Shown here: positions 1 through 7,707 of the stretch, in pieces
Layout: the number at the start of each line of letters is the position of its first letter
Position numbering within the stretch: the stretch's first letter is position 1
NCBI RefSeq assembly: GCF_034120055.1
Contig: NZ_CP139368.1
Span: 3,224,001 to 3,288,000 of the forward strand
Length of the DNA: 64,000 nucleotides
Direction of reading: 5' to 3'
Source of the DNA: Microbacterium rhizosphaerae
Lineage (GTDB): Bacteria > Actinomycetota > Actinomycetes > Actinomycetales > Microbacteriaceae
Position numbers and translations under genes: made by a program
The notes under the pieces: model-generated
Told to the model about the DNA's origin: nothing
Database searches by the model: none
What the model saw: only the letters and a program-made list of their open reading frames with translations

Positions 1-1281
1 CTCCGACGGCTTCTCGTAGATGCCCATCGTGCGGTCGCCCTGGACGTTCGAGTGCCCGCGCACCGGGCACACCCCCGCGCCCGGTCGGCCGATGTTGCCC
101 TGCAGCAGCAGGACGTTGACCACGTCGCGCAGGGTCGCCACAGCATGCTTGTGCTGCGTGAGGCCCATGGCCCAGCACACGATCGTGGCCGGCGACGTGC
201 GCACCGCCTCGCCGACCCGGCGCAGCGTCTGCAGCGGCAGTCCGGTCGCCGCGACGAACTCCGACCACGGCGCATCCGCCATCGCCTGCCTGTACTCCTC
301 GAAGCCGCTCGTGTGGGCGGCGATGAACTCGTGGTCGAGCACGTCGCCGCGGGTCTGCTCGGCCTCGAGCAGATGCTTGCCGATCGCCTGGAACAGCGCC
401 TGGTCGCCGCCCAGGCGGATCTGCAGGAACTGGTCGGCGATCTTCGTGCCGCCGAGGATCACACCCTTGACCGTCTGGGGGTTCTCGAACCTGACGAGAC
501 CGGCCTCGGGCAGCGGGTTCACGGCGATGACCGTCGCGCCACGGCTCTTGGCCTTCTCGAGCGCCGTCAGCATGCGCGGGTGGTTGGTACCCGGGTTCTG
601 TCCGGCGACGATCAGGAGGTCGGCGTTCCAGACGTCCTCGAGCGAGACCGTGCCCTTGCCGATTCCGAGGGTCTGGGTGAGCGCCGAGCCGGATGACTCG
701 TGGCACATGTTGGAGCAGTCGGGGAGGTTGTTCGTGCCGAGCCCGCGCACGAGCAGCTGGTAGAGGAAAGCGGCTTCGTTCGAGGTGCGCCCGGACGTGT
801 AGAAGACGGCCTCGTCGGGCTGGACGGCGCGCAGCGCGTCGGCGATCTCGTGGAGCGCGTCATCCCACGAGATGGGGCGATAGTGCGTCGCGCCCTCGTC
901 GAGGATCATCGGATGCGTCAGCCGACCCTGCTGGCCGAGCCACCAGTCGTCGTGGCCCGCCAGGTCGGCGAGCGAGTGCTCGGCGAAGAACTCCGGGCCG
1001 ACCCGTCGCACGGTCGCCTCCTCGGCGACAGCCTTCGCGCCGTTCTCGCAGAACTCGGCGATGTGCCGGTGATCGGCCTCGGGCCACGCGCATCCCGGGC
1101 AGTCGAAGCCGTCCTTCTGGTTGACCCGCAGGAGCGTCTGCGCGCTGCGCGCGACGCCCATCTGGTCGTAGGCGATCTCGAGCGCGTGCACGACCGCGGG
1201 GACGCCGACGGCGACCTTCTTGCGAGAGGAGACCCGGGTCTTCGCCTCGTCGATGTCGGTGGTCGGTGCCTTGCGAGCCAT
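1..1281 (-). CDS. FdhF/YdeP-family molybdopterin oxidoreductase alpha subunit (3' end outside window)
   Basis: The minus-strand frame from an ATG at 1281 stays open for 427 codons and runs off the left edge, so the C-terminal part (roughly the last 40%) is missing. The product resembles the formate-dehydrogenase-like, YdeP-type molybdopterin oxidoreductases. It has a short N-terminal Cys pair (FDCPGCAWPE), the stretch VFYTSGRTSNEAAFLYQL, then CHESSGSAL and AGQNPGTNHPRML, which are typical molybdopterin-binding segments of this family. The end reads GNIGRPGAGVCPVRGHSNVQG, also characteristic. The cofactor would be bis-MGD. The physiological substrate of YdeP-type enzymes is not established, so no formate dehydrogenase activity is claimed. 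It is divergent from the padR gene. Confidence 0.85.
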   Translation of the reverse strand, partial: MARKAPTTDIDEAKTRVSSRKKVAVGVPAVVHALEIAYDQMGVARSAQTLLRVNQKDGFDCPGCAWPEADHRHIAEFCENGAKAVAEEATVRRVGPEFFAEHSLADLAGHDDWWLGQQGRLTHPMILDEGATHYRPISWDDALHEIADALRAVQPDEAVFYTSGRTSNEAAFLYQLLVRGLGTNNLPDCSNMCHESSGSALTQTLGIGKGTVSLEDVWNADLLIVAGQNPGTNHPRMLTALEKAKSRGATVIAVNPLPEAGLVRFENPQTVKGVILGGTKIADQFLQIRLGGDQALFQAIGKHLLEAEQTRGDVLDHEFIAAHTSGFEEYRQAMADAPWSEFVAATGLPLQTLRRVGEAVRTSPATIVCWAMGLTQHKHAVATLRDVVNVLLLQGNIGRPGAGVCPVRGHSNVQGDRTMGIYEKPSE

Positions 1282-1339
1282 GGCAGAACCTCCTCGTTCA
1301 GCTTCCATCGTAGGCGCGCCCCGAGGTCAGCGTTCGTGA

Positions 1340-1358
1340 TACCTTGAGCTGCAAGGTA
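1340..1358. promoter_or_regulatory. Inverted repeat, probable PadR operator
   Basis: TACCTTG-AGCTG-CAAGGTA is a perfect 7-bp inverted repeat with a 5-bp spacer, in the 99-bp gap between the divergent oxidoreductase and padR genes. It lies 22 bp before the padR start chosen here. PadR regulators with a downstream membrane partner commonly autoregulate, so this is the likely operator; binding is inferred. Confidence 0.55.
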
Positions 1359-1380
1359 CGTAGAACTGCGAGGTATGCGG

Positions 1381-1734
1381 ATGCACATCGGCAAGGATCT
1401 CGTCGCGGCCGCCGCGACGCCCCTCGTGCTGGGGATCCTGACAGAGGGCGAGTCGTACGGCTACGCCATCCTGCAGCGCGTCAACACCCTGTCGAACGGG
1501 CAGCTCGAGTGGAGCGACGGGATGCTGTACCCCCTGCTGCACCGTCTCGAGAGGCTCGGCCAGATCGAGGCGGCCTGGGGCTCGTCTCCCACAGGACGCC
1601 CGCGCAAGCACTACCGCCTCAGTTCGGCCGGCGTCGCCGCCCTCGCCGAGCACCGTCGCCAGTGGACCGTCGTGAGCGAGGCCCTCTCGCGCGTCTGGGA
1701 CGACCGCTCGCCCTTCGTCCCGGTAGGAGCCTGA
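1381..1734 (+). CDS. PadR-family transcriptional regulator
   Basis: A 117-residue winged-helix protein of the short PadR class, which is mostly a single DNA-binding domain. It contains the family core LVLGILTEGESYGYAILQRV followed by DGMLYPLLHRLERLG and the wing RPRKHYRLSSAG. The in-frame ATG at 1375 is only 1 nt after GAGG, whereas the ATG at 1381 has a 7-nt spacer from the same GAGG, so 1381 is preferred. Its stop is followed after one base by the ATG of the membrane protein, so the two are co-transcribed. The TACCTTG/CAAGGTA palindrome upstream is its likely operator. PadR repressors of this layout usually control the adjacent membrane protein; the inducer is unknown. Confidence 0.9.
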   Translation: MHIGKDLVAAAATPLVLGILTEGESYGYAILQRVNTLSNGQLEWSDGMLYPLLHRLERLGQIEAAWGSSPTGRPRKHYRLSSAGVAALAEHRRQWTVVSEALSRVWDDRSPFVPVGA

Positions 1735-1735
1735 C

Positions 1736-3070
1736 ATGGGAGTGGAAGAACGCATCGTCGAGTGGCGCGGGTTCGTCGCGAGACGCGAGGCCATCGGCGC
1801 CGACGTCGACGAGCTCGAGGCGCATCTGCGCGACCAGATCGATGTGCTGGTCGCATCCGGTCTCTCCGAGGATGAGGCCTTCCTGATCGCCGTCTCACGC
1901 ATGGGCAAGCTCGATGAGCTGTCTCAGGAGTTCGCCCGCGAGCACAGCGACCGCCTCTGGAAGCAGCTCGTCGTCGGGAGCGCCGAGCCGATGCGGCGCA
2001 CGACGGGGCTGTGGCTCGCGCTGGCGTTCGCCGTCGGCGGCGCCGTGCTCGTCAAGGTGCCGTCTCTGCTCGGCATGCCGATGCCGGAGATCACGCGCAA
2101 TGCGGCGGTGCTGCTGCTGCCGGCGCTCGCCGCCTACTTCCTCGTATGCCGTCGTGCGTCGCCGGCGACGATCATCGCGGTCGCGGTGCCCTTCGCCGCC
2201 GCAGCCGTGCTGCTCAACGTCTATCCCTTCGCACCGGGCGGGGTCACGGCGGTGCTCGCGGCCGTCCATGCCGCTGTCGCCCTGTGGATCGTGACCGGCA
2301 TCGCGTATGCCCGCGGCGAATGGCGCAGCGAGCGCGCCCGGATGGACTTCATCCGCTTCACGGGCGAATGGGTGGTCTATTACGCGCTGATCGCGCTCGG
2401 CGGCGGCGTCCTCGTCGCCCTGACGATGGGCGTCTTCTCGGCCGTGGGGGTGGACGCGACCGCCTTCGTGGGGAACTGGCTGATCCCCTGCGGCGCAGCC
2501 GGGGCGATCGTGATCGCGGCGTGGCTCGTCGAGGCCAAGCAGGCTGTCATCGAGAACATCGCGCCCGTGCTGACGAAGGTCTTCACGCCGCTGTTCACCC
2601 TGCTGCTGCTCGCCCTCATCGTGGCTGCGGTCGTGCAGGCGGTTTCGACGGGCGGATTCGTGGATGCGCAGCGCGAGGTGCTCATCATCTTCGACCTCGT
2701 GCTCGTCGTGGTCGTCGGACTGCTCCTGTACGCGCTCTCCGCCCGCGGCGCGGACCTCCGGCCCGGCTGGTTCGACCGGCTGCAAGTGCTGCTGGTGGCG
2801 GCCGCGATCATCGTCGACCTGCTCGTGCTCATCGCCATGCTGGGGCGGATCGGAGCGTTCGGCGCGAGCGCGAACAAGATCGCGTCGCTCGGGCTCAACG
2901 TGATCCTGCTCGTGAATCTCGCCGGGTCGCTCTGGCTGCAGCTGGGCTTCGTCCGCGGACGCAGCGGGATCGGGCGCCTGGAGCGCTGGCAGACCGGGTT
3001 CCTGCCGGTCTACCTCGCGTGGGCGACGATCGTCGTGGTCGTCTTCCCGCCGGTGTTCGGCTTCGCGTAG
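1736..3070 (+). CDS. Permease-prefix/HAAS-domain multi-pass membrane protein
   Basis: A 444-residue protein. Residues about 1-75 form the soluble helical permease-prefix (HAAS/DUF1700-like) domain, with the segment EAHLRDQIDVLVASGLSEDEAFLIAVSRMG. This is followed by roughly ten hydrophobic helices from about residue 85 to the C terminus. The N-terminal domain is the one normally paired with PadR regulators, and this gene starts 1 nt after the padR stop, so translation is probably coupled. The transmembrane part shows no recognisable transporter motif. The function is unknown; a signalling or envelope-stress role is the usual guess for PadR-HAAS pairs and is not shown here. Confidence 0.8.
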   Translation: MGVEERIVEWRGFVARREAIGADVDELEAHLRDQIDVLVASGLSEDEAFLIAVSRMGKLDELSQEFAREHSDRLWKQLVVGSAEPMRRTTGLWLALAFAVGGAVLVKVPSLLGMPMPEITRNAAVLLLPALAAYFLVCRRASPATIIAVAVPFAAAAVLLNVYPFAPGGVTAVLAAVHAAVALWIVTGIAYARGEWRSERARMDFIRFTGEWVVYYALIALGGGVLVALTMGVFSAVGVDATAFVGNWLIPCGAAGAIVIAAWLVEAKQAVIENIAPVLTKVFTPLFTLLLLALIVAAVVQAVSTGGFVDAQREVLIIFDLVLVVVVGLLLYALSARGADLRPGWFDRLQVLLVAAAIIVDLLVLIAMLGRIGAFGASANKIASLGLNVILLVNLAGSLWLQLGFVRGRSGIGRLERWQTGFLPVYLAWATIVVVVFPPVFGFA

Positions 3071-3073
3071 GAG

Positions 3074-3673
3074 TCAGAGCCGCCGGACGAACACCAGGAC
3101 GCCGGGCTCCGACGGCACGAGCGTGAAGCCGACACGGGGATAGAACGCCGCTGCCCCGGTGTTGCGCGCCGAGGCGACGAGGTGGACGCCGGGGACGCCG
3201 GCATCCCGGAACCGGTCCATGAGCGTCTCGATGAGGGCGCGGCCGAAGCCCTGCCCCTGCGTCTCGGGCATCAGGTCGATGTGCAGGTGGGCCGGGTAGT
3301 CGCTCGCGGCGCTCTCGGAGGGACCGGAAGCGCGGCGGTAGGCGCCGTCGAGGATGTGGTCCTCCTCCGACTCCCGTCCCGTCTGCGGAGGGAACTGCTC
3401 CCGATACCGCGGCCACCATTCGTCGCGGAACCATGCATCGAAGGCCCGCGTGTCGGGAGCGCCCACGACATAGCCGATGACCCGACCGTCGTCGGACTCG
3501 ACGACCCACGCGTAGTCCGGGTGACGCGCGACGTAGGGCAACACGAAGATCGCGCCCAGGAGGTCATCGCTCGAGTAGAGGCCCGTCGCATCGCCGCCGG
3601 CATCCCCCGTCCGTACGCAGATGTCGGAGAGCGCGGGCTCGTCGCCGGGCCGGAAGGGACGGATGCGCGCCAC
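3074..3673 (-). CDS. GNAT-family N-acetyltransferase
   Basis: A 199-residue acetyltransferase starting MARIRPFRPGDEPALSDIC, a typical GNAT opening. The acetyl-CoA pyrophosphate loop is visible as LHIDLMPETQGQGFGRALIETL (Q/R-x-x-G-x-G/A), followed by HLVASARNTGAAAFYPRVGF, the motif B region. The length and the inserted region at 60-110 resemble the human-OGA-C-terminal-like GNATs of actinobacteria. The substrate is not predictable. It starts immediately after the stop of the HerA-like gene (adjacent bases 3673/3674), so the two probably share a transcript. Confidence 0.85.
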   Translation of the reverse strand: MARIRPFRPGDEPALSDICVRTGDAGGDATGLYSSDDLLGAIFVLPYVARHPDYAWVVESDDGRVIGYVVGAPDTRAFDAWFRDEWWPRYREQFPPQTGRESEEDHILDGAYRRASGPSESAASDYPAHLHIDLMPETQGQGFGRALIETLMDRFRDAGVPGVHLVASARNTGAAAFYPRVGFTLVPSEPGVLVFVRRL

Positions 3674-5701
3674 TCAGCGCCGCCCGGTGCCGAAGAGGCC
3701 GCGGATGACACCGGTGATGATCGTCTGCGTCGACTTCGAGTTGAGGATCTGCTCCATCGGCGACTTCTGCGTGCTGCGGGCTGTCCGCGTCGTGCGGCCG
3801 GTGCCGCCGGTCTGGCGCAGGATGCGGTCGTACTCGGCCTGACGCGCCTTCTCCTCGGCCGCGGCTTTCTTCATCGCGTCCTTCTCGGCCGCGGCCTGGG
3901 CCTTCGCCGCCGCCGCATCGGCCTTCGCCTTCTCGGCCGCGGCCTGCTCGGCGGCCGCCGCCTGCGTGGCGGCCTCTAGGCGGGCAGCGAGGATCTCGCG
4001 GGCGGACTCGGGGTCCACGGCGGTGCCGTACTTCGGCATGAGCGGGGATGCCGCCACCGCGGCGTCGATCTGGGCGTCGGGTGTCGGCGACATCAGCCCT
4101 TGCGGCGCGCGAAGGCGGGTCCAGGCGACCGGGGTGGGGGCGCCCTTCTCGCCCATGACGGTCACGATGGCCTCGCCGGTGCCGAGCTCCTGCAGGACCC
4201 GCTCGAGGTCGTAACCGCTCTTCGGGTACGTGCCGACCGTGGCGCGCAGCGCCTTCGCGTCGTCGGGGGTGAAGGCGCGGAGGGCGTGCTGCACGCGCGA
4301 GCCGAGCTGGCCGAGGATGTCGGAGGGGACGTCCTTGGGCGTCTGCGTCACGAAGAAGACACCGACGCCCTTGGAGCGGATGAGCCGGACCGTCTGGGTG
4401 ATGGCGGCGACGAAGTCCTTCGAGGCGTCCCGGAACAGCAGGTGCGCCTCGTCGAAGAAGAAGACCAGCTTCGGCTTGTCGGCATCGCCGACCTCGGGAA
4501 GCACCTCGAAGAGCTCGGCGAGCAGGTACATCAGGAACGTGGAGAACAGCGCCGGCTTGTCCGCCACCCCCGGCACCTCGAGGAGGCTGATGATGCCCCG
4601 GCCGTCCGGTGCGATGCGGAGGATGTCCTTCACGTCGAACTCGGGCTCTCCGAAGAACACATCCGCACCGCCGTCGGCGAAGGAGATGAGCTCGCGCAGG
4701 ATGACGCCGGCCGTCGCCGCCGAGAGGCCGCCGAGGTCCTTGAGCTCGCCCTTGCCCTCATCGCTCGTGAGATACGTGAGCACCGCGCGGAGGTCGGAAA
4801 GGTCGACCAGAGCGAGCCCGTGCTGGTCGGCGAAGTGGAACACGAGACCCAGGCTCGACTCCTGTGTGGCGTTGAGGCCGAGGACCTTGCTCAGCAGGAG
4901 CGGTCCGAAGCCGGTGACCGTCGCGCGCACGGGCACGCCCTTGCCGACGCCGCCGAGGGCGTAGTACTCGGTGACGGATGCCTCCGGCTGCCAGTCCTGC
5001 CCGATGGCCGACGTCCGGGCGAGCAGCTTCTCGTTCGGCTCCCCCGCCGTCGCGACGCCGGAGAGGTCGCCCTTGATGTCGGCGGCGAACACCGGGACGC
5101 CCTTCGACGCCAGCTGCTCGGCGAGCCCCTGGAGGGTGCGGGTCTTGCCGGTGCCTGTGGCGCCGGCGACGAGACCGTGGCGGTTCAGCATCGCGATCGG
5201 GATGCGGATCTGCGCAGACGGCACCGGCGCGGCGTTGACGAGGGCGCCGAGGTCGAGGGTCGTCCCCTCGAAGGCGTAGCCGGCCGCCACGGCGGCGACC
5301 TGGGACGGATCCAGCGGGCCGGCTCCCCCGGTCCCCGAGCCTGTCCCTCCGGTCCCCGAGCCCGTCCCCCCGGTGCCCGAGCCTGTCCCTCCGGTCCCCG
5401 AGCCCGTCGAGGGGTCGCCCGATGAAGCGCTGGTCTGCCGCGCCTCGACAGGCTCGGCGACCGGTGCAGGCTCGGCGACCGGTGACGGTGACGGGTCGGC
5501 GACCGGGGCGGGTGAGGGATCCGGGGCCGGCGCGGGCGCGGCAGGGGCCGCGGATTCAGCGCGGGCCTTGGCGGCCTCGGCCTCGGCGGCCGCGAGCGCG
5601 GCCTTCGCCTGCGCGGCCTTCAGCTGCGCCTCGGCGGCTTCGGCCTCGGCGCGGAGGCGGGCGAGCTCGGCTTCTGCGGCGGTGACATCGGCGTCCGTCA
5701 T
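3674..5701 (-). CDS. HerA/YjgR-like (DUF853) ATPase with REP-encoded linker
   Basis: A 675-residue protein. Residues 1-55 are an Ala/Glu-rich coiled coil, 56-130 are a Pro-rich then Gly/Thr/Ser-rich linker, and about 140-600 form the HerA-type ATPase core of the DUF853 (E. coli YjgR) family. Walker A is GATGTGKT at 180-187 and Walker B is KLVFFFDEAH at 411-420. A charged Ala/Lys-rich coiled coil lies near 560-640. HerA-like proteins are hexameric DNA-translocating ATPases; YjgR-type members lack an assigned role. The linker contains four GTGSGTG-type heptads and a palindromic repeat (5330-5462), making the protein about 150 residues longer than YjgR. No NurA-like nuclease gene is adjacent. 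Confidence 0.85.
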   Translation of the reverse strand: MTDADVTAAEAELARLRAEAEAAEAQLKAAQAKAALAAAEAEAAKARAESAAPAAPAPAPDPSPAPVADPSPSPVAEPAPVAEPVEARQTSASSGDPSTGSGTGGTGSGTGGTGSGTGGTGSGTGGAGPLDPSQVAAVAAGYAFEGTTLDLGALVNAAPVPSAQIRIPIAMLNRHGLVAGATGTGKTRTLQGLAEQLASKGVPVFAADIKGDLSGVATAGEPNEKLLARTSAIGQDWQPEASVTEYYALGGVGKGVPVRATVTGFGPLLLSKVLGLNATQESSLGLVFHFADQHGLALVDLSDLRAVLTYLTSDEGKGELKDLGGLSAATAGVILRELISFADGGADVFFGEPEFDVKDILRIAPDGRGIISLLEVPGVADKPALFSTFLMYLLAELFEVLPEVGDADKPKLVFFFDEAHLLFRDASKDFVAAITQTVRLIRSKGVGVFFVTQTPKDVPSDILGQLGSRVQHALRAFTPDDAKALRATVGTYPKSGYDLERVLQELGTGEAIVTVMGEKGAPTPVAWTRLRAPQGLMSPTPDAQIDAAVAASPLMPKYGTAVDPESAREILAARLEAATQAAAAEQAAAEKAKADAAAAKAQAAAEKDAMKKAAAEEKARQAEYDRILRQTGGTGRTTRTARSTQKSPMEQILNSKSTQTIITGVIRGLFGTGRR
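5330..5462. repeat. REP-type palindrome with tandemly amplified arm, inside a coding sequence
   Basis: Bases 5393-5414 (GGTCCCCGAGCCCGTCGAGG and on) and 5441-5462 are inverted copies separated by about 26 nt. The left arm is preceded by three more 21-nt versions of itself, at 5330, 5351 and 5372, so four units lie in tandem. All are in frame with the HerA-like protein: the palindrome reads EPVEAR...DPSTGSGTG and the tandem arm reads GTGSGTG heptads. A related single arm occurs in the aminotransferase gene at 52102-52123. Confidence 0.8.
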
Positions 5702-5751
5702 GGACGTCAGCCTACTGACGGAGGACCGCCAGACACGGGCAGAATGCAGCT

Positions 5752-6234
5752 ATGGCCGGTCTCGTCTCCGTCGTCCGCTCGATCGTCGCTCCGCTGACCC
5801 GGACGCGACTGTTCCGGGTGGCGGCACCCGTCCTGCTGCCGCCGATCGAGCGACTGCTCGCGGCCCTCACGGGTGGTCGCGTCCAGCTGAGCGCCCTGCT
5901 CGTCCCCTCACTGGTGCTCCACACGATCGGCGCACGCACGGGCGAGGTGCGCGACGTGCCCCTCATGTACACACCCGACGGCCGCGGCCGGGCGATCGTG
6001 GCGGGAACGAACTTCGCCGGGACGAAGCATCCCGCCTGGACGGCGAACCTGCTCGCACACCCCGATGCCACGATCACCGTGCGCGGGCGTGAGCTCCCGG
6101 TGCGCGCCTCGCTCATCCCCGATGCCGAGCGTGATGCGACGTGGGCGCGCATCGAGGCGCAGTGGCCGGGATACCGCGGCTACGAGCGCGATTCCGGCCG
6201 AACCGTGCGGCTCTTCCGGCTCCAGCCGGTCTGA
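5752..6234 (+). CDS. Ddn-like (DUF385) nitroreductase-family protein
   Basis: A 160-residue split-barrel protein of the nitroreductase/deazaflavin-dependent oxidoreductase (F420H2-dependent, Ddn-like) family. Diagnostic segments are LHTIGARTGEVRDVPLMYTPDGRG, IVAGTNFAGTKHPAWTANLLAHPDATI and the WPGYRGYERDSGRTVRLFRL end. The family transfers hydride from F420H2, or in some members binds heme or flavin, so the exact cofactor is not proven. A CAGAAT -10-like box at 5740-5745 lies 6 nt before the ATG, suggesting a leaderless transcript. It is divergent from the HerA-like gene. Confidence 0.85.
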   Translation: MAGLVSVVRSIVAPLTRTRLFRVAAPVLLPPIERLLAALTGGRVQLSALLVPSLVLHTIGARTGEVRDVPLMYTPDGRGRAIVAGTNFAGTKHPAWTANLLAHPDATITVRGRELPVRASLIPDAERDATWARIEAQWPGYRGYERDSGRTVRLFRLQPV

Positions 6235-6237
6235 TCG

Positions 6238-7629
6238 TCAGGGCGTCAGCATCGGCACGGAGCGCGGGCGCACCAGCAGCCAGAGCGACGCCACGCCGAT
6301 CAGGGCGCAGCCCACCATGACACTGGCCATGGTGGTCGCGGTGATGCCCGAGTCCTTCGCCAGCCAGCCGACGAGCGGCGACACGAGCCCGGCGATCCCG
6401 AAGTTCGCGGCGCCGATGAGGGATGCAGCGGTCCCCGCGGCCTTGCCGTGCCGGTCGAGCGCGAGCACCTGGACGCACGGGAAGGTGAACCCGCACGCGG
6501 TCATGAAGACGAAGAGCGGGATGATCGTGCCCCACAGTCCGAGGTGCAGCTGATCCGTCACGATGATGGATGCCGAGGCCAGCACGAGCACGGACGTCGA
6601 CCATGCCATCACCCACTGCGGTCCGAAGCGTGCCGCGAGGCGCGACGCGAACTGCACGCCGACGACGACACCGAGCGAGTTGGCCGCGAAGAGCAGGCCG
6701 AACTGCTGCGGCGTGAAGTCGTAGCCCTGCTGGAAGAGGAACGACGAGCTCGAGAGGTACGAGAACAGGCCGCTGAAGGTCATGGCGCCGATGATCAGTA
6801 CGCCGATGAACACGCGGTCGCTCAGCACGCCCCCGTATCGCTGCCAGACCGTGGTCGCACCGCGTTCGTGGCGCCGGGCTTTCGGCAGCGTCTCGGGAAG
6901 GATGAACAGCGAGCACGCGAGCATGACCGCGCCGTACACGGCGAGCACGACGAAGATGCCGCGCCACGGCATGACGAGCAGCAGCGTCGATCCGACGAGC
7001 GGTGCGAGCACCGGCGCCACGCCGGAGACGAGCGCCAGGCGGCTCAGCATGACGACGAGTCGGCGTCCGCCGAAGAGGTCGCGCACCATGGCCATCGCCA
7101 CGACACCGCCGGCCGCGGCGCCGATCCCCTGGAACACGCGTGCCGTGCCCAGCAGCAACAGCGTCGGCGCCAGTGCGGCCGCGAGGCTCGCCAGGATGTG
7201 CAAGGCCGTCACCGAGAGCAGGGGGATGCGCCGCCCCACCTTGTCGCTCAGCGGCCCGACGATCAGCTGCCCGAGCCCGAAGCCGATCATGGTGCCGGTG
7301 AGGGTCAGCTGCACCATCGCGGCGGTCGTGTGGAAGTCGCTCTCGACGATCGGGAACGCCGGCAGGTACAGGTCGACCGTGAACGGACCCAGGGCGGTGA
7401 GGGCGCCGAGCAGGATGACGTAGACGACGCGTCGGGCATGCGGGATCGCGTCGCCAGGGTGGAGCATGATCGGCGCGGTGGCCGGGTTGCTGCCCAGGGT
7501 GCGGATGGCGCCGGTGGAGTCGGAGACCCGGATCGAGCCCGTGGAGGTGCGCTCGGGTGCGGGAGGAGGAGTCCGCGGGGTGGTCTCTGCGGAGGTGGGG
7601 ACGACGGGGATGGTCGTGGTGTCGCGCAC
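6238..7629 (-). CDS. Bcr/CflA-family multidrug efflux MFS transporter
   Basis: A 12-helix major facilitator of the drug:H+ antiporter DHA1 (Bcr/CflA) type. After a hydrophilic Thr/Pro-rich N-terminal stretch come TALGPFTVDLYLPAFP (TM1, with the family Asp), GQLIVGPLSDKVGRRIPLL (loop 2-3 motif A) and GVAPVLAPLVGSTLL (motif C). The longest frame starts at a GTG at 7629 and yields 463 residues. The first 54 residues are low complexity and an ATG at 7467 (MLHPGDAIPHARR) is an equally plausible start giving a normal-length transporter. It exports amphiphilic compounds; the substrate is not inferable. It converges with the Ddn-like gene, with only 3 nt between stops. Confidence 0.88.
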   Translation of the reverse strand: MRDTTTIPVVPTSAETTPRTPPPAPERTSTGSIRVSDSTGAIRTLGSNPATAPIMLHPGDAIPHARRVVYVILLGALTALGPFTVDLYLPAFPIVESDFHTTAAMVQLTLTGTMIGFGLGQLIVGPLSDKVGRRIPLLSVTALHILASLAAALAPTLLLLGTARVFQGIGAAAGGVVAMAMVRDLFGGRRLVVMLSRLALVSGVAPVLAPLVGSTLLLVMPWRGIFVVLAVYGAVMLACSLFILPETLPKARRHERGATTVWQRYGGVLSDRVFIGVLIIGAMTFSGLFSYLSSSSFLFQQGYDFTPQQFGLLFAANSLGVVVGVQFASRLAARFGPQWVMAWSTSVLVLASASIIVTDQLHLGLWGTIIPLFVFMTACGFTFPCVQVLALDRHGKAAGTAASLIGAANFGIAGLVSPLVGWLAKDSGITATTMASVMVGCALIGVASLWLLVRPRSVPMLTP

Positions 7630-7707
7630 GGATGGTCAATCTGCCGAAAGGCGTCGAATCGATTCGATCAAACCGCCAGGATACCCGAATACGAGCGGTG
7701 CCGAAAG

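Noticed and set aside
1..1281. Calling the left-edge oxidoreductase a formate dehydrogenase
   Set aside because: The YdeP-type branch lacks a proven formate activity and the C-terminal part and the usual fdhD/partner genes are outside the window.
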